Source: Ralstonia sp. RRA (GTDB taxonomy: Bacteria; Pseudomonadota; Gammaproteobacteria; Burkholderiales; Burkholderiaceae). From it: a stretch of DNA of 64,000 nucleotides. Each line of letters starts with the position of its first letter. The first letter of the stretch is position 1. The DNA lies in the NCBI RefSeq assembly GCF_037023145.1, contig NZ_CP146091.1:1736001-1800000 (forward strand). The letters run 5' to 3'. The position numbers and the translations under genes were made by a program. Below, one piece after another: positions 1-7,501 of this stretch. The notes below the pieces were generated by a model that saw only the letters and a program-made list of their open reading frames with translations, was not told where the DNA came from and did not search any database.

Positions 1-3000
1 CCCAGTGCGATGTCGCCGGCATAGTTGGAGATGGCCTTCGGACCGATCGCGACACTGTCCATGCCCAATGCCTGGCTGTCCGGAGCCGTGCTGTTGGCGT
101 GGAAGTACTTGATGCCCGTGCTGTTGATTGCGTCCAGCGCCGCACCCACGTTATTGACGGTGGACGTTGTACCGTTGGCGTTGCTGACGGTGTAGGTCGG
201 CCCAGTGACCGCGCCGGTCGACGGGTTGATGGATGCCCCGCCGCCCAGGCCAGCCACAGCACTACCGAGTTGGCCGACGTTCACGGCATCGGTCTGCGCA
301 ACGCCGGGGGCCACGTTGTGCAATGTCACCGGCCCGGTTGCGGCTCCCACCAGTGTCAGGTCTTGCGATGGCTTACCACCATTGGGCGTCGTGGGCGAAG
401 ACGGATTGCTGTATTGCACCGGCCCCACACCGCCATTTGCCACGGAACTGACAAGATTGTTAATCGTCTGGTTGGTCGCATAGAGCTGCGAGCCGTTGAC
501 GGCATCCGTGCTGGTCGCAGAAACCTGCCCCTTCGCCACGTTGGTGATGACGGTGTTGGCTGCATTGATGCCGGTGATGGTCAGGCTCGGGCCGCTACCA
601 CCATTGGTGGTCACGCCTGTCGAAGTGATGCTCGTGCCGCTGGCAGCCGGCCCCACCGTCACGCTGCCGGCCACGTTGACGTTGTTCGCCAGGTTGAAGG
701 TGACGTTGTTGCTTGTCGACGACTTGCTCACGACGATATTGCCGTCCGTGTTTTTGAGGTCAACAGTGCTGCCCGTTGCGCTGTTCGGGCCCACGTTGGT
801 GGCGTTCGCGCCTTGTGCACTGACATTCCAGCCGGCACCGGCCGTCGCATTTACGGCGTTGAGTTGGCTCACGTTCACCGCATCGGTTGGGGCTGTACCG
901 GCCGCCACGTTGGTGATGACGGTGTTGGCGGCGTTGATGCCCGAGGTGGTCAGGCTCGGGCCCGTGCCGCCATTGGTGGTTACGCCACTCGAGGTGATGG
1001 TTGTGCCGCTGGCCGACGGCCCCACCGTCACGCTGCTTGCCACATTGACGTTGTTCGCGAGATTGAAGCTGACGTTGTTGCTCGTCTTCGACTTGCTCAC
1101 GACGATGTTGCCATCCGTATTGTTGAGGTCAACAGTGCTGCCCGTTGCGCTGTTCGGGCCCACGTTGGTGGCGTTCGCGCCTTGTGCACTGACATTCCAG
1201 CCGGCACCGGCCGTCGCATTTACGGCGTTGAGTTGGCTCACGTTCACCGCATCGGTCGGGGCTGTGCCCGCTGCCACGTTGGTGATGACGGTGTTGGCAG
1301 CGTTGATGCCTGTGGTGGTCAGGCTCGGGCCCGTGCCGCCGTTGGTCGTCACACCCGTCGACGTGATGGTTGTGCCGCTGGCGGCCGGGCCGACGGTCAA
1401 GCTATTGGCGACGTTGACGCTGGGCGCCAGATTGAAGCTGACGTTGTTGCTCGTCTTCGACTTACTCACGACGATGTTGCCGTCGGTGTTGTTCAGATCA
1501 ACGGTGCTGCCTGTCGGGCTTGCCGACGACACCGTAGTCGCATTTGCACCCTGCGCGCTGACGCCCCACCCTGCACCCGCCGCCTGCACGGCGGAGTTGA
1601 GCTGGTTCACGTCGACCGCGTCGGTGCCATTTACACCGGGCGCGATGTTGGTGATGGCGTGGCCGCCGCCGTTGATGCCGGCGCTCGTGACACTCGGGCC
1701 GCCGATGATGGTCAGGCCGTTGGTGTTGAGCACACTGTTGCCGGTCGTCACGCTGGTGAACGTTGGCGTCATGCTGGTTGCCAGCGTGATGTTTGAGCCG
1801 TTCTGCGTGATGGTGACGTTGTTGCCCGCCGTGAACGTTGCGGTGCCGCCCGGTGCGACATTGGTCACAGAGGTGCCGCTGGCCGTGCCGGTACCCGTCT
1901 GGGCCGTCGTCACGTTCCAGCCTTTGTTCGCAACCGCGCTGACCGCGTTGAGTTGGTTCATGTCCACGGCATCCGTGCCATTGACGCCGGGCGCGATATT
2001 GGTCACGGCTAAGCCACCACCGTTGATGCCTGTGCTGGTCACACTCGGCCCGCCAGTGATCGTCAGACCGCCGTTGTTCAACGTCGAGTTGCCGGTTGTC
2101 ACGCTGGTGAACGTCGGCGTCATGCTGGTTGCCAGCGTGATGTTCGATCCGTTCTGCGTGATGGCGATGTTGTTGCCTGCGGTGAACGTTGCCGTGCCAC
2201 CCGGTGCGACATTGGTCACAGAGGTGCCGCTGGCCGTGCCGGTACCCGTCTGGGCCGTCGTCACGTTCCAACCTTTGTTCGCAACCGCGCTGACCGCGTT
2301 GAGTTGGTTCATGTCCACGGCATCCGTGCCATTGACCCCCGGTGCAATGTTGGTGACCGTCAGGCCTCCGCCGTTGATGCCACCCGTGGTCAGACTCGGG
2401 CCATTGCCACCGTTGGTTGTCACGCCCGTCGCTGTGATGGTTGTACCGCTGGCAGCGGGGCCCACGGTCACGCTATTGGCGACGTTGACGTTGGGCGCCA
2501 GGTTGAAGGTAACGTTGTTGCTTGCCGTCGTCTTGCTCACGGCGATGTTGCCGTCGGTGTTGTTCAGATCCACCTTGGTGCCGGTTGCGCTGTTCGGGCC
2601 GACGTTGGTGGCGTTGGCGCCCTGTGCACTGACATTCCAGCCGGCACCGGCGATCGCGTTGACGGCATTCAGTTGACTCACATTCACCGCATCAGTCGAT
2701 GCCGTGCCGGCAGCCACGTTCGTGATCGTGGTGTTGGCAGCGTTGATGCCCGCGCTGGTGACACTCGGGCCACCCGTGATCGTCAGGCCATTGGTGTTCA
2801 GCACGCTGTTGCCGGTTGTCACGCTGGTGAACGTCGGCGTCATGCTGGTTGCCAGCGTGATGTTTGCGCCGTTTTGCGTGATGGCGACGTTGTTGCCTGC
2901 GGTGAACGTTGCGGTGGCGCCCGGTGCGACATTGGTCACGGTAGTACCCGCGGCCGTGCCGGTGCCGCTTTGCGCCGTCGTCACGTTCCAGCCCTTGTTG

Positions 3001-4490
3001 GCGACCGTATTGACAGCAGCGATCGCCTGATTGGTGGCGTAGAGTTCGGAGCCGTTGACGGCATCTGTGCTGGTGGCGCTGACGCGGCCTGCTGCGACAT
3101 TGGTGAGGGTGCGTTCCCCACCTGCGGTGCCCACGCTCACCGTGCTTGTCGGGCCGGTGCCCGCCACGGCATAGGTCGTGCCTGCCACGGTCACGCTTGC
3201 GGTACTCACAGCGGCAGCCGTGGAGGAACCCGAACCCAGTGCCACATCCTTCGTAAAGTTGGCAACCGCCCCGTTGCCCAGGGCAACACTATTCCCCCCG
3301 ATAGCGGATGCCGATGTACCGAGTGCCGATGCGCCTGCCCCCGCACTCGAAGAGCCCGCGCCAATGGCAATCGCACTGCTGCCCGTGGCTGACGCCCCGG
3401 CCAAGCCTGCGGTTGTGGACCCAGCCGTACCCGAGCCAATAGCGATCGCGCTTGTGCCGCTTGCCACTGCGCCTGCACCGCCCGAGCCCGCAGCTGCAGA
3501 GCCTCCAGCTCCACCATCACCGAGGGCAATGGAGCCCGAGCCGGTTGCCGCGGCACCTGCGCCTCCGGTCGCGCCCGCGGCCGAACCACCCGTGCCGCCG
3601 GCACCGATCGCTATCACACCCACGCCCGACTTCGCCTGCGCGCCAGCGCCTCCTGCAGCCACCCCACCAGCGCCAGCGGAGCCCACTGCAATTGCGCCCG
3701 CCGTCGCGGCCGAAGCGCCACCGCCCACGGCAAACGACGCATTGCCCGTCGCACTGGAGCCAACCGTACCGTTGCCGCCCAACGCCACCGAGCCGACACC
3801 GGATGAAGTGGCGGAATAGCCCAGCGCAACGGAACCTGTATTCGTGGCGGCGGAAGACTGGCCGATTGCGGTGGACTCGTTGCCGGTCGCTTTTACGCCG
3901 GCGGCATTCGCATGTCCGCCGATCCCGATCGCATCGACGCCCGTCGCCACTGCCTGGTCACCGATGGCGACCTGAGAACCCGTGCCGTTCGCGTTGGAGG
4001 TCGCACCGATGGCAATCGGCGATGTGCCGCCAGTGGGGTTGCTGCTCAATGCCTGCGCACCCTGCCCGATGGCGATGGCACCGTTCTGAAACGCCGTGCC
4101 CGATGTACCGGCCTTTGCGCTGCCGATGGCGATGGCGCCAGCACTCGTCGAGCCGCCCGTGGCTGCCGCGCCGCTACCGATGGCAACAGAAGCCGCACCC
4201 GATGCACTGGCGGCATTCGCGCCGGTACCGCTGCCGATGGCCACCGCGGTGCCCGTTGCCGTGCCGAACGTGCCATTCGTGTACTGGGCATGGGCGGTGC
4301 CGCCGAGCAGAGTCGCCAGCACCAACGCGATGGCAGACTTCCTGTGCCACTCACCGCCTGCTTGCGAGACACGCGCACCAACGGTCTTGCCCCGTGCCGT
4401 GCCGGTCTTGCCTCCGCCGCGACATGTCTCTGCCACCACAACCGTCAGGTTTTTGACGGCGCTGTGTTTTGTCTTATAGATCAGGTTCAA
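1..4490 (-). CDS. trimeric autotransporter adhesin, N-terminal part (runs off left edge)
   Basis: A YadA/Hia-type trimeric adhesin (type V secretion, outer-membrane surface fibre). About 1,496 codons are visible; the C-terminal anchor lies beyond the edge. I place the start at TTG 4490-4488: an in-frame TAA stands at 4512-4514, no ATG or GTG lies between, and GGGGAAG ends four bases before the TTG. Residues 1-22 (L/M-NLIYKTKHSAVKNLTVVV) resemble the extended signal peptide region but lack its usual Trp. A hydrophobic stretch at about 51-68 ends in AHA. Residues about 75-410 are a YadA-type head of SVAIG/ALG repeats. Then comes a stalk of repeated modules containing TDAVNVSQLN and GWNVSAQGANATNVGPNSA, some copies nearly identical 350-360 bases apart. 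Near the edge a second head-like segment (ALGMDSVAIGPKAIS) begins. The frame is open from 4490 to 1. Family assignment is firm; the ligand is unknown. Confidence 0.93.
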   Translation of the reverse strand, partial: MNLIYKTKHSAVKNLTVVVAETCRGGGKTGTARGKTVGARVSQAGGEWHRKSAIALVLATLLGGTAHAQYTNGTFGTATGTAVAIGSGTGANAASASGAASVAIGSGAAATGGSTSAGAIAIGSAKAGTSGTAFQNGAIAIGQGAQALSSNPTGGTSPIAIGATSNANGTGSQVAIGDQAVATGVDAIGIGGHANAAGVKATGNESTAIGQSSAATNTGSVALGYSATSSGVGSVALGGNGTVGSSATGNASFAVGGGASAATAGAIAVGSAGAGGVAAGGAGAQAKSGVGVIAIGAGGTGGSAAGATGGAGAAATGSGSIALGDGGAGGSAAAGSGGAGAVASGTSAIAIGSGTAGSTTAGLAGASATGSSAIAIGAGSSSAGAGASALGTSASAIGGNSVALGNGAVANFTKDVALGSGSSTAAAVSTASVTVAGTTYAVAGTGPTSTVSVGTAGGERTLTNVAAGRVSATSTDAVNGSELYATNQAIAAVNTVANKGWNVTTAQSGTGTAAGTTVTNVAPGATATFTAGNNVAITQNGANITLATSMTPTFTSVTTGNSVLNTNGLTITGGPSVTSAGINAANTTITNVAAGTASTDAVNVSQLNAVNAIAGAGWNVSAQGANATNVGPNSATGTKVDLNNTDGNIAVSKTTASNNVTFNLAPNVNVANSVTVGPAASGTTITATGVTTNGGNGPSLTTGGINGGGLTVTNIAPGVNGTDAVDMNQLNAVSAVANKGWNVTTAQTGTGTASGTSVTNVAPGGTATFTAGNNIAITQNGSNITLATSMTPTFTSVTTGNSTLNNGGLTITGGPSVTSTGINGGGLAVTNIAPGVNGTDAVDMNQLNAVSAVANKGWNVTTAQTGTGTASGTSVTNVAPGGTATFTAGNNVTITQNGSNITLATSMTPTFTSVTTGNSVLNTNGLTIIGGPSVTSAGINGGGHAITNIAPGVNGTDAVDVNQLNSAVQAAGAGWGVSAQGANATTVSSASPTGSTVDLNNTDGNIVVSKSKTSNNVSFNLAPSVNVANSLTVGPAASGTTITSTGVTTNGGTGPSLTTTGINAANTVITNVAAGTAPTDAVNVSQLNAVNATAGAGWNVSAQGANATNVGPNSATGSTVDLNNTDGNIVVSKSKTSNNVSFNLANNVNVASSVTVGPSASGTTITSSGVTTNGGTGPSLTTSGINAANTVITNVAAGTAPTDAVNVSQLNAVNATAGAGWNVSAQGANATNVGPNSATGSTVDLKNTDGNIVVSKSSTSNNVTFNLANNVNVAGSVTVGPAASGTSITSTGVTTNGGSGPSLTITGINAANTVITNVAKGQVSATSTDAVNGSQLYATNQTINNLVSSVANGGVGPVQYSNPSSPTTPNGGKPSQDLTLVGAATGPVTLHNVAPGVAQTDAVNVGQLGSAVAGLGGGASINPSTGAVTGPTYTVSNANGTTSTVNNVGAALDAINSTGIKYFHANSTAPDSQALGMDSVAIGPKAISNYAGDIAL

Positions 4491-4846
4491 TTCGCTTCCC
4501 CAGAAAACGTATTACGCAGAAGCGGCACGATAAAATGCTCGCTCTGCTTTTCTTATTGAATGCCTGACGGCCGTATGCGGCGTGCCTCCGATTACGTCGG
4601 AGTTGATGGCATTCTTGAAGCAAATGTAATAAGGGGAGACGCGTTCAATGCAAAATTTCTACAAGCGAATGCAATGCAATGTCAAATCTCAGCAGAGCGA
4701 TTCACCGCGAGTTTCTCTCAACTAAGAAATGTAGCAAATGTGAATCAATCGACGGGCTGATCCGTCAATTCAAAAGAGGAGGCGTTGAGAACTGAGGCGC
4801 AGAAAGGCCCGGTATCCATCTAGGTATACCGGCCGCAGAAATCGCC
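4491..4846. promoter_or_regulatory. adhesin leader and promoter region, no convincing gene
   Basis: This gap lies between the adhesin start and the stop of the DUF4019 gene, both on the minus strand, so it should carry the adhesin promoter. It is richer in A/T than its surroundings. A perfect inverted repeat, CTCCGA-N5-TCGGAG, sits at 4586-4602, about 95 bases upstream of the TTG start, and could be an operator or a leader hairpin. I could not pick a -10/-35 pair with confidence. A plus-strand open frame at 4560-4760 has no ribosome binding site and no recognisable product, so I do not call it. Confidence 0.5.
4806..4834 (-). terminator. probable terminator after the DUF4019 gene
   Basis: An inverted repeat (GGCCCGGTAT / ATACCGGCC arms, one-base bulge) lies 12 bases past the DUF4019 stop. 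On the minus strand it is followed by CTTTCT, a short, imperfect U-tract. It would separate the regulator/DUF4019 unit from the adhesin transcript. Confidence 0.5.
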
Positions 4847-5377
4847 TCAAGGCGCTGGACTGCGGCCGATCGAGGAAATTGGCGATAACGAGAAAATTGC
4901 CGGTCGCGTAGGGATTCCGTTTGAACCCCTCCGCTCAGAGTCGCCGACAAAATGCCATTGCCCATCCAACTCCGCTCGAAAGCTCAGTAACTTGTATGTA
5001 ATACCCCCCATTTTCAAATGCGCGGCATAATCGACATTGGCATAGAGGCCGTCCGGAATATCTCGATCATGCTGATATTCGATACGAACGATGGATGCCC
5101 AGCCATGATCCAGTATCCCGCCACCATCTCGGTGGGTGGCTTGCATCTGCTGGACGAACGCCTCTTTGCTGACAACCGCTCGAACCAAGGGTGCGGCCCC
5201 GTCCCAGACGGCGCCGTATTGCCCCATCTCCAGCTGGCCAACAACGCGATCCGCCAGCTGCAGGATTTCGTCGGCAGACGTTCCCGGCGCCGCCTGTACC
5301 TGTGCCTGGACCGTCGCCGATATCAGCATGCCAAGAGCAAGAAGGCCGTTGCGAAGAACCCGCCCATCCCACGTCAT
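4847..5377 (-). CDS. secreted DUF4019 domain protein
   Basis: A 176-residue protein with an N-terminal signal peptide (hydrophobic GLLALGMLISATVQAQ at about 10-25, probable cleavage after AQVQA), followed by a DUF4019-like domain (ADRVVGQLEMGQYGAVWDGAAP... through WHFVGDSERRG at about 155). No catalytic residues are evident. Its ATG (5377) overlaps the stop of the upstream response regulator gene as ATGA, so the two are translationally coupled and probably work together. It may be a periplasmic accessory or sensor of the regulator, but that is inference from the coupling alone. The last 15 or so residues, rich in Ser and Pro, have no family support. Confidence 0.75.
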   Translation of the reverse strand: MTWDGRVLRNGLLALGMLISATVQAQVQAAPGTSADEILQLADRVVGQLEMGQYGAVWDGAAPLVRAVVSKEAFVQQMQATHRDGGGILDHGWASIVRIEYQHDRDIPDGLYANVDYAAHLKMGGITYKLLSFRAELDGQWHFVGDSERRGSNGIPTRPAIFSLSPISSIGRSPAP

Positions 5378-6054
5378 GCGCTCTCCAGTCGGTACCCGGC
5401 CCCGTACACCGAGATCAGCTTCACGCCGTTTCCGGGGTTCAGTCCAAGCTTCAGCCGGATCTGCGAGATGTGCGTATCCAGCGTGCGGGACTCCCCAGCA
5501 TAGGACTCGCCCCAGATCGCGCTCACCAGATAGTCTCGCGTCAGGAGCTTTCCCTTGCGGGAGAAAAGCTTGTAGGCAAGCTCGTACTCCTTGCTTGTGA
5601 GCTTGATCTCCCGACCTTCCACAAAGGCAACACGACGCGCGTTGTCGAACTTGAACGCTCCCAGCTCGAGCGTGCTTTCGGCCTCTTCCTGATACAGCCT
5701 TCTCAGAATGGCTTCGATGCGGGCCTCCAGCACGGCGGCGCTGATCGGCTTGATGATGTAGTCATCTGCGCCCTGACGCAGGGCTGCCACGATCTCCGAC
5801 TCGAACGCCGCGCTTGTTACGAAAGCAACGGGCGTTCGATCTTCTTTTTTCTGCCTCAGCCAAAGCAGTATTTCCATCCCTGACATTCTTGGAACATGCC
5901 AATCAAGAATCAGGAGATCATAAGACTCGCGCTGCAGATTCTTGAATATCTGCATGCCGTCCGAGAATGAAACGCAAACATGCCCTAGACGATCAATCAC
6001 TGATTCCATCAGCGAAAGAAATCCAGGATCGTCTTCCAATACAGCGATCCGCAT
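5374..6054 (-). CDS. OmpR/PhoB-type response regulator (orphan)
   Basis: A 226-residue two-domain response regulator. The receiver domain covers about 1-115: acidic pair Asp8-Asp9, phosphoacceptor Asp51 in LLILDWHVPRMSG, Thr in VAFVTSAA, and Lys in the IIKPI motif. A winged-helix DNA-binding domain occupies about 130-226 (LTSKEYELAYKLFSRKG, then SRTLDTHISQIRLKLG and the GAGYRLE wing). The start is supported by GGGGAAG five bases upstream of ATG 6054. No histidine kinase gene is adjacent, so its partner is unlinked or absent. It is coupled to the DUF4019 gene by ATGA and stands one intergenic region upstream of the adhesin, which makes the adhesin a natural but untested target. Confidence 0.9.
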   Translation of the reverse strand: MRIAVLEDDPGFLSLMESVIDRLGHVCVSFSDGMQIFKNLQRESYDLLILDWHVPRMSGMEILLWLRQKKEDRTPVAFVTSAAFESEIVAALRQGADDYIIKPISAAVLEARIEAILRRLYQEEAESTLELGAFKFDNARRVAFVEGREIKLTSKEYELAYKLFSRKGKLLTRDYLVSAIWGESYAGESRTLDTHISQIRLKLGLNPGNGVKLISVYGAGYRLESA

Positions 6055-6525
6055 TGCTACTTCCCCGTTGACTTAGATATCGTTATTTATTTTTAATAAT
6101 CGATACTATGTACAGCACCAGTCGGCCGCTTTCTTTTTCAGGAAAGTTCCTTGTTGAAGCAGCGTGACAAGGCTAGAAATAGCATGCCTATCGCGGGGGA
6201 ATTCCAAACAATTGCAAGATCCTCGCGCCCTTGTTTCATCTATGGTCAGGCGGCCGTTTGAATCAGGGGCATTGTGAGCGCTTCGTCGATGGATATTTGC
6301 GAAAATGCTCACCCAATCACTTTCATGTAAGCATTTTGCAGTCAGACCTCATGAGAACCGAGATGGATGGCATGCGGTGGTTCTACCGAGCCATAAGTGT
6401 CGCTGCTGATGAAAGAAAAATCGCAATGTGAATCGATCGTGGATATCACGACCTTAGTAATGCATGCGACATTGAGATAAGGCGTGGTAGGACACTGCAG
6501 GTCGTCAGCGAATTAGCCCCGGCAT
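6055..6525. promoter_or_regulatory. regulator upstream region with AT-rich dyad; otherwise empty
   Basis: This stretch carries the leader of the response regulator gene. An AT-rich imperfect dyad spans 6076-6106 (arms around ATCGTTATT and AATAATCGAT), 20-50 bases upstream of the regulator ATG; it could hold the promoter and an autoregulatory site. The rest (6107-6525) has mixed composition and short frames in both directions (6106-6312 minus, 6231-6431 plus) with no ribosome binding site or family match. I see no supported gene there. Confidence 0.4.
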
Positions 6526-6682
6526 TTGACAAAGCCTTGCTTTCCTCACAATTGCAATGCTTAACCTGAACGAATCGAACTGCTGCCCCACCCCCCTTAG
6601 CAGTTCGGTTCCCCGTCGCATGAATGTCCATTCATGCCACGTTGTGCAGCGCCAAGCGGCGTGCCCGCTTGGCGTTTTTTTT
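6526..6682 (+). ncRNA. candidate small RNA with three hairpins and intrinsic terminator
   Basis: A perfect -35-like TTGACA lies at 6526-6531; the -10 is weak (AATTGC or TGCAAT around 6550-6558). Then follow three consecutive perfect hairpins. First, CGAACTGCT (6576-6584) pairs with AGCAGTTCG (6599-6607) around a C-rich loop, GCCCCACCCCCCTT. Second, GCATGAAT (6618-6625) pairs with ATTCATGC (6630-6637) around GTCC. Third, CGCCAAGCGG (6650-6659) pairs with CCGCTTGGCG (6665-6674), followed by eight T (6675-6682). The U-tract exists only in the plus orientation, while the nearest gene, benD, is on the minus strand, so the terminator needs a plus-strand transcript of its own. A transcript of about 120 nt is predicted. 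No reading frame in it looks translated. I do not recognise the family. Confidence 0.62.
6650..6682 (+). terminator. strong intrinsic terminator
   Basis: A ten-base-pair perfect stem with a five-base loop is followed directly by eight T. It is oriented to end plus-strand transcription (the candidate small RNA) and lies 36 bases beyond the benD stop on the opposite strand. On the minus strand it forms a hairpin but has no U-tract. Confidence 0.85.
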
Positions 6683-6718
6683 ATCGCGCGACCCACTGGA
6701 GCTGCAGTGTGTCCCTGA

Positions 6719-7501
6719 CTAGCCCAGGTCTCCGCCGCCAACCGGCAGCACTGTCCCGGTGATGTAGGAGGCCTCGTCTGATGCCAGGAACAGGATCGCC
6801 CGCACCTGCTCGCCGATCGTGCCGTAGCGGTGCATCGGGCTGCAGGCAATGGTCTGGTCGACGATGCCCTGGTACCAGACGGTTTCCTGCTCCGACATGG
6901 GCGCCGCATTGCGCGGAATCTTGCGCGGCGGTGCCTCCGTACCGCCCGTGGCGACGGCGTTGACGCGGATGTTGTCTCCCGCATGCTCCAACGCCAGGCT
7001 CGCCGTGAGCGCATTCACGCCGCCCTTGGCCGCTGAATACGGAATCCGGTAGATACCGCGCGTGGCAATCGACGACACGTTCACGATCACACCCTGCTGG
7101 CGCTCGACCATGTGCGGCAGCACCGCGCGGCAGCACCAAAGGGTCGGGAACAGCGAGCGGCGGATCTCCGCCTCGATCTGCGCCTCTTCATAGTGCTGAT
7201 ATGGCTTGGCCCAGATCGTGCCGCCAACGTTGTTGATGAGCACGTCGATGCGGCCGAAGGTGTCGAGTGCGGTCTGCACGGCATGCTGGGCGCCTGCGTA
7301 GGTTTCCAGATCCGCCGTGACAGCGTGCGCCTGACCGCCGGCTGCGGCGATTTCGGCCTGCACTTCGTAGACCAGTTCGGCGCGGTCCACCAGCAGCGCC
7401 TTGGCACCCTCTTCTGCCGCCGCCAGTGCAACGCCGCGCCCGATGCCCTGCGCCGCCCCAGTCACGACGACGGCCTTGCCTGAGAATCGTTGCATGCTCA
7501 T
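6719..7501 (-). CDS. benD: benzoate cis-diol dehydrogenase (1,6-dihydroxycyclohexadiene carboxylate dehydrogenase)
   Basis: A cytoplasmic short-chain dehydrogenase of 260 residues that oxidises and decarboxylates benzoate cis-diol to catechol with NAD+. The Rossmann motif TGAAQGIG is at 14-21, the NNVGG motif at 90-94, Ser143/Ser144 and the Tyr155-x3-Lys159 catalytic pair follow, and the C-terminus ends in LPVGGGDLG. I take ATG 7501, which overlaps the benC stop as ATGA; a longer frame reading upstream would only add an unrelated Arg-rich tail encoded inside benC. It is the last gene of the cat-ben operon. The BenD assignment rests on position after benABC and the SDR pattern; a generic SDR would fit less well. 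Confidence 0.92.
   Translation of the reverse strand: MSMQRFSGKAVVVTGAAQGIGRGVALAAAEEGAKALLVDRAELVYEVQAEIAAAGGQAHAVTADLETYAGAQHAVQTALDTFGRIDVLINNVGGTIWAKPYQHYEEAQIEAEIRRSLFPTLWCCRAVLPHMVERQQGVIVNVSSIATRGIYRIPYSAAKGGVNALTASLALEHAGDNIRVNAVATGGTEAPPRKIPRNAAPMSEQETVWYQGIVDQTIACSPMHRYGTIGEQVRAILFLASDEASYITGTVLPVGGGDLG

Noticed and set aside
496..2676. Plus-strand frame of 726 codons opposite the adhesin stalk
   Set aside because: It merely mirrors the repeat structure of the adhesin; the minus frame is open throughout and has the YadA-type repeats.
4560..4760. 66-codon plus-strand frame upstream of the adhesin
   Set aside because: No ribosome binding site and no recognisable product.
6231..6431. 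66-codon plus-strand frame before the candidate sRNA
   Set aside because: No ribosome binding site; internal ATGs give no better candidate.
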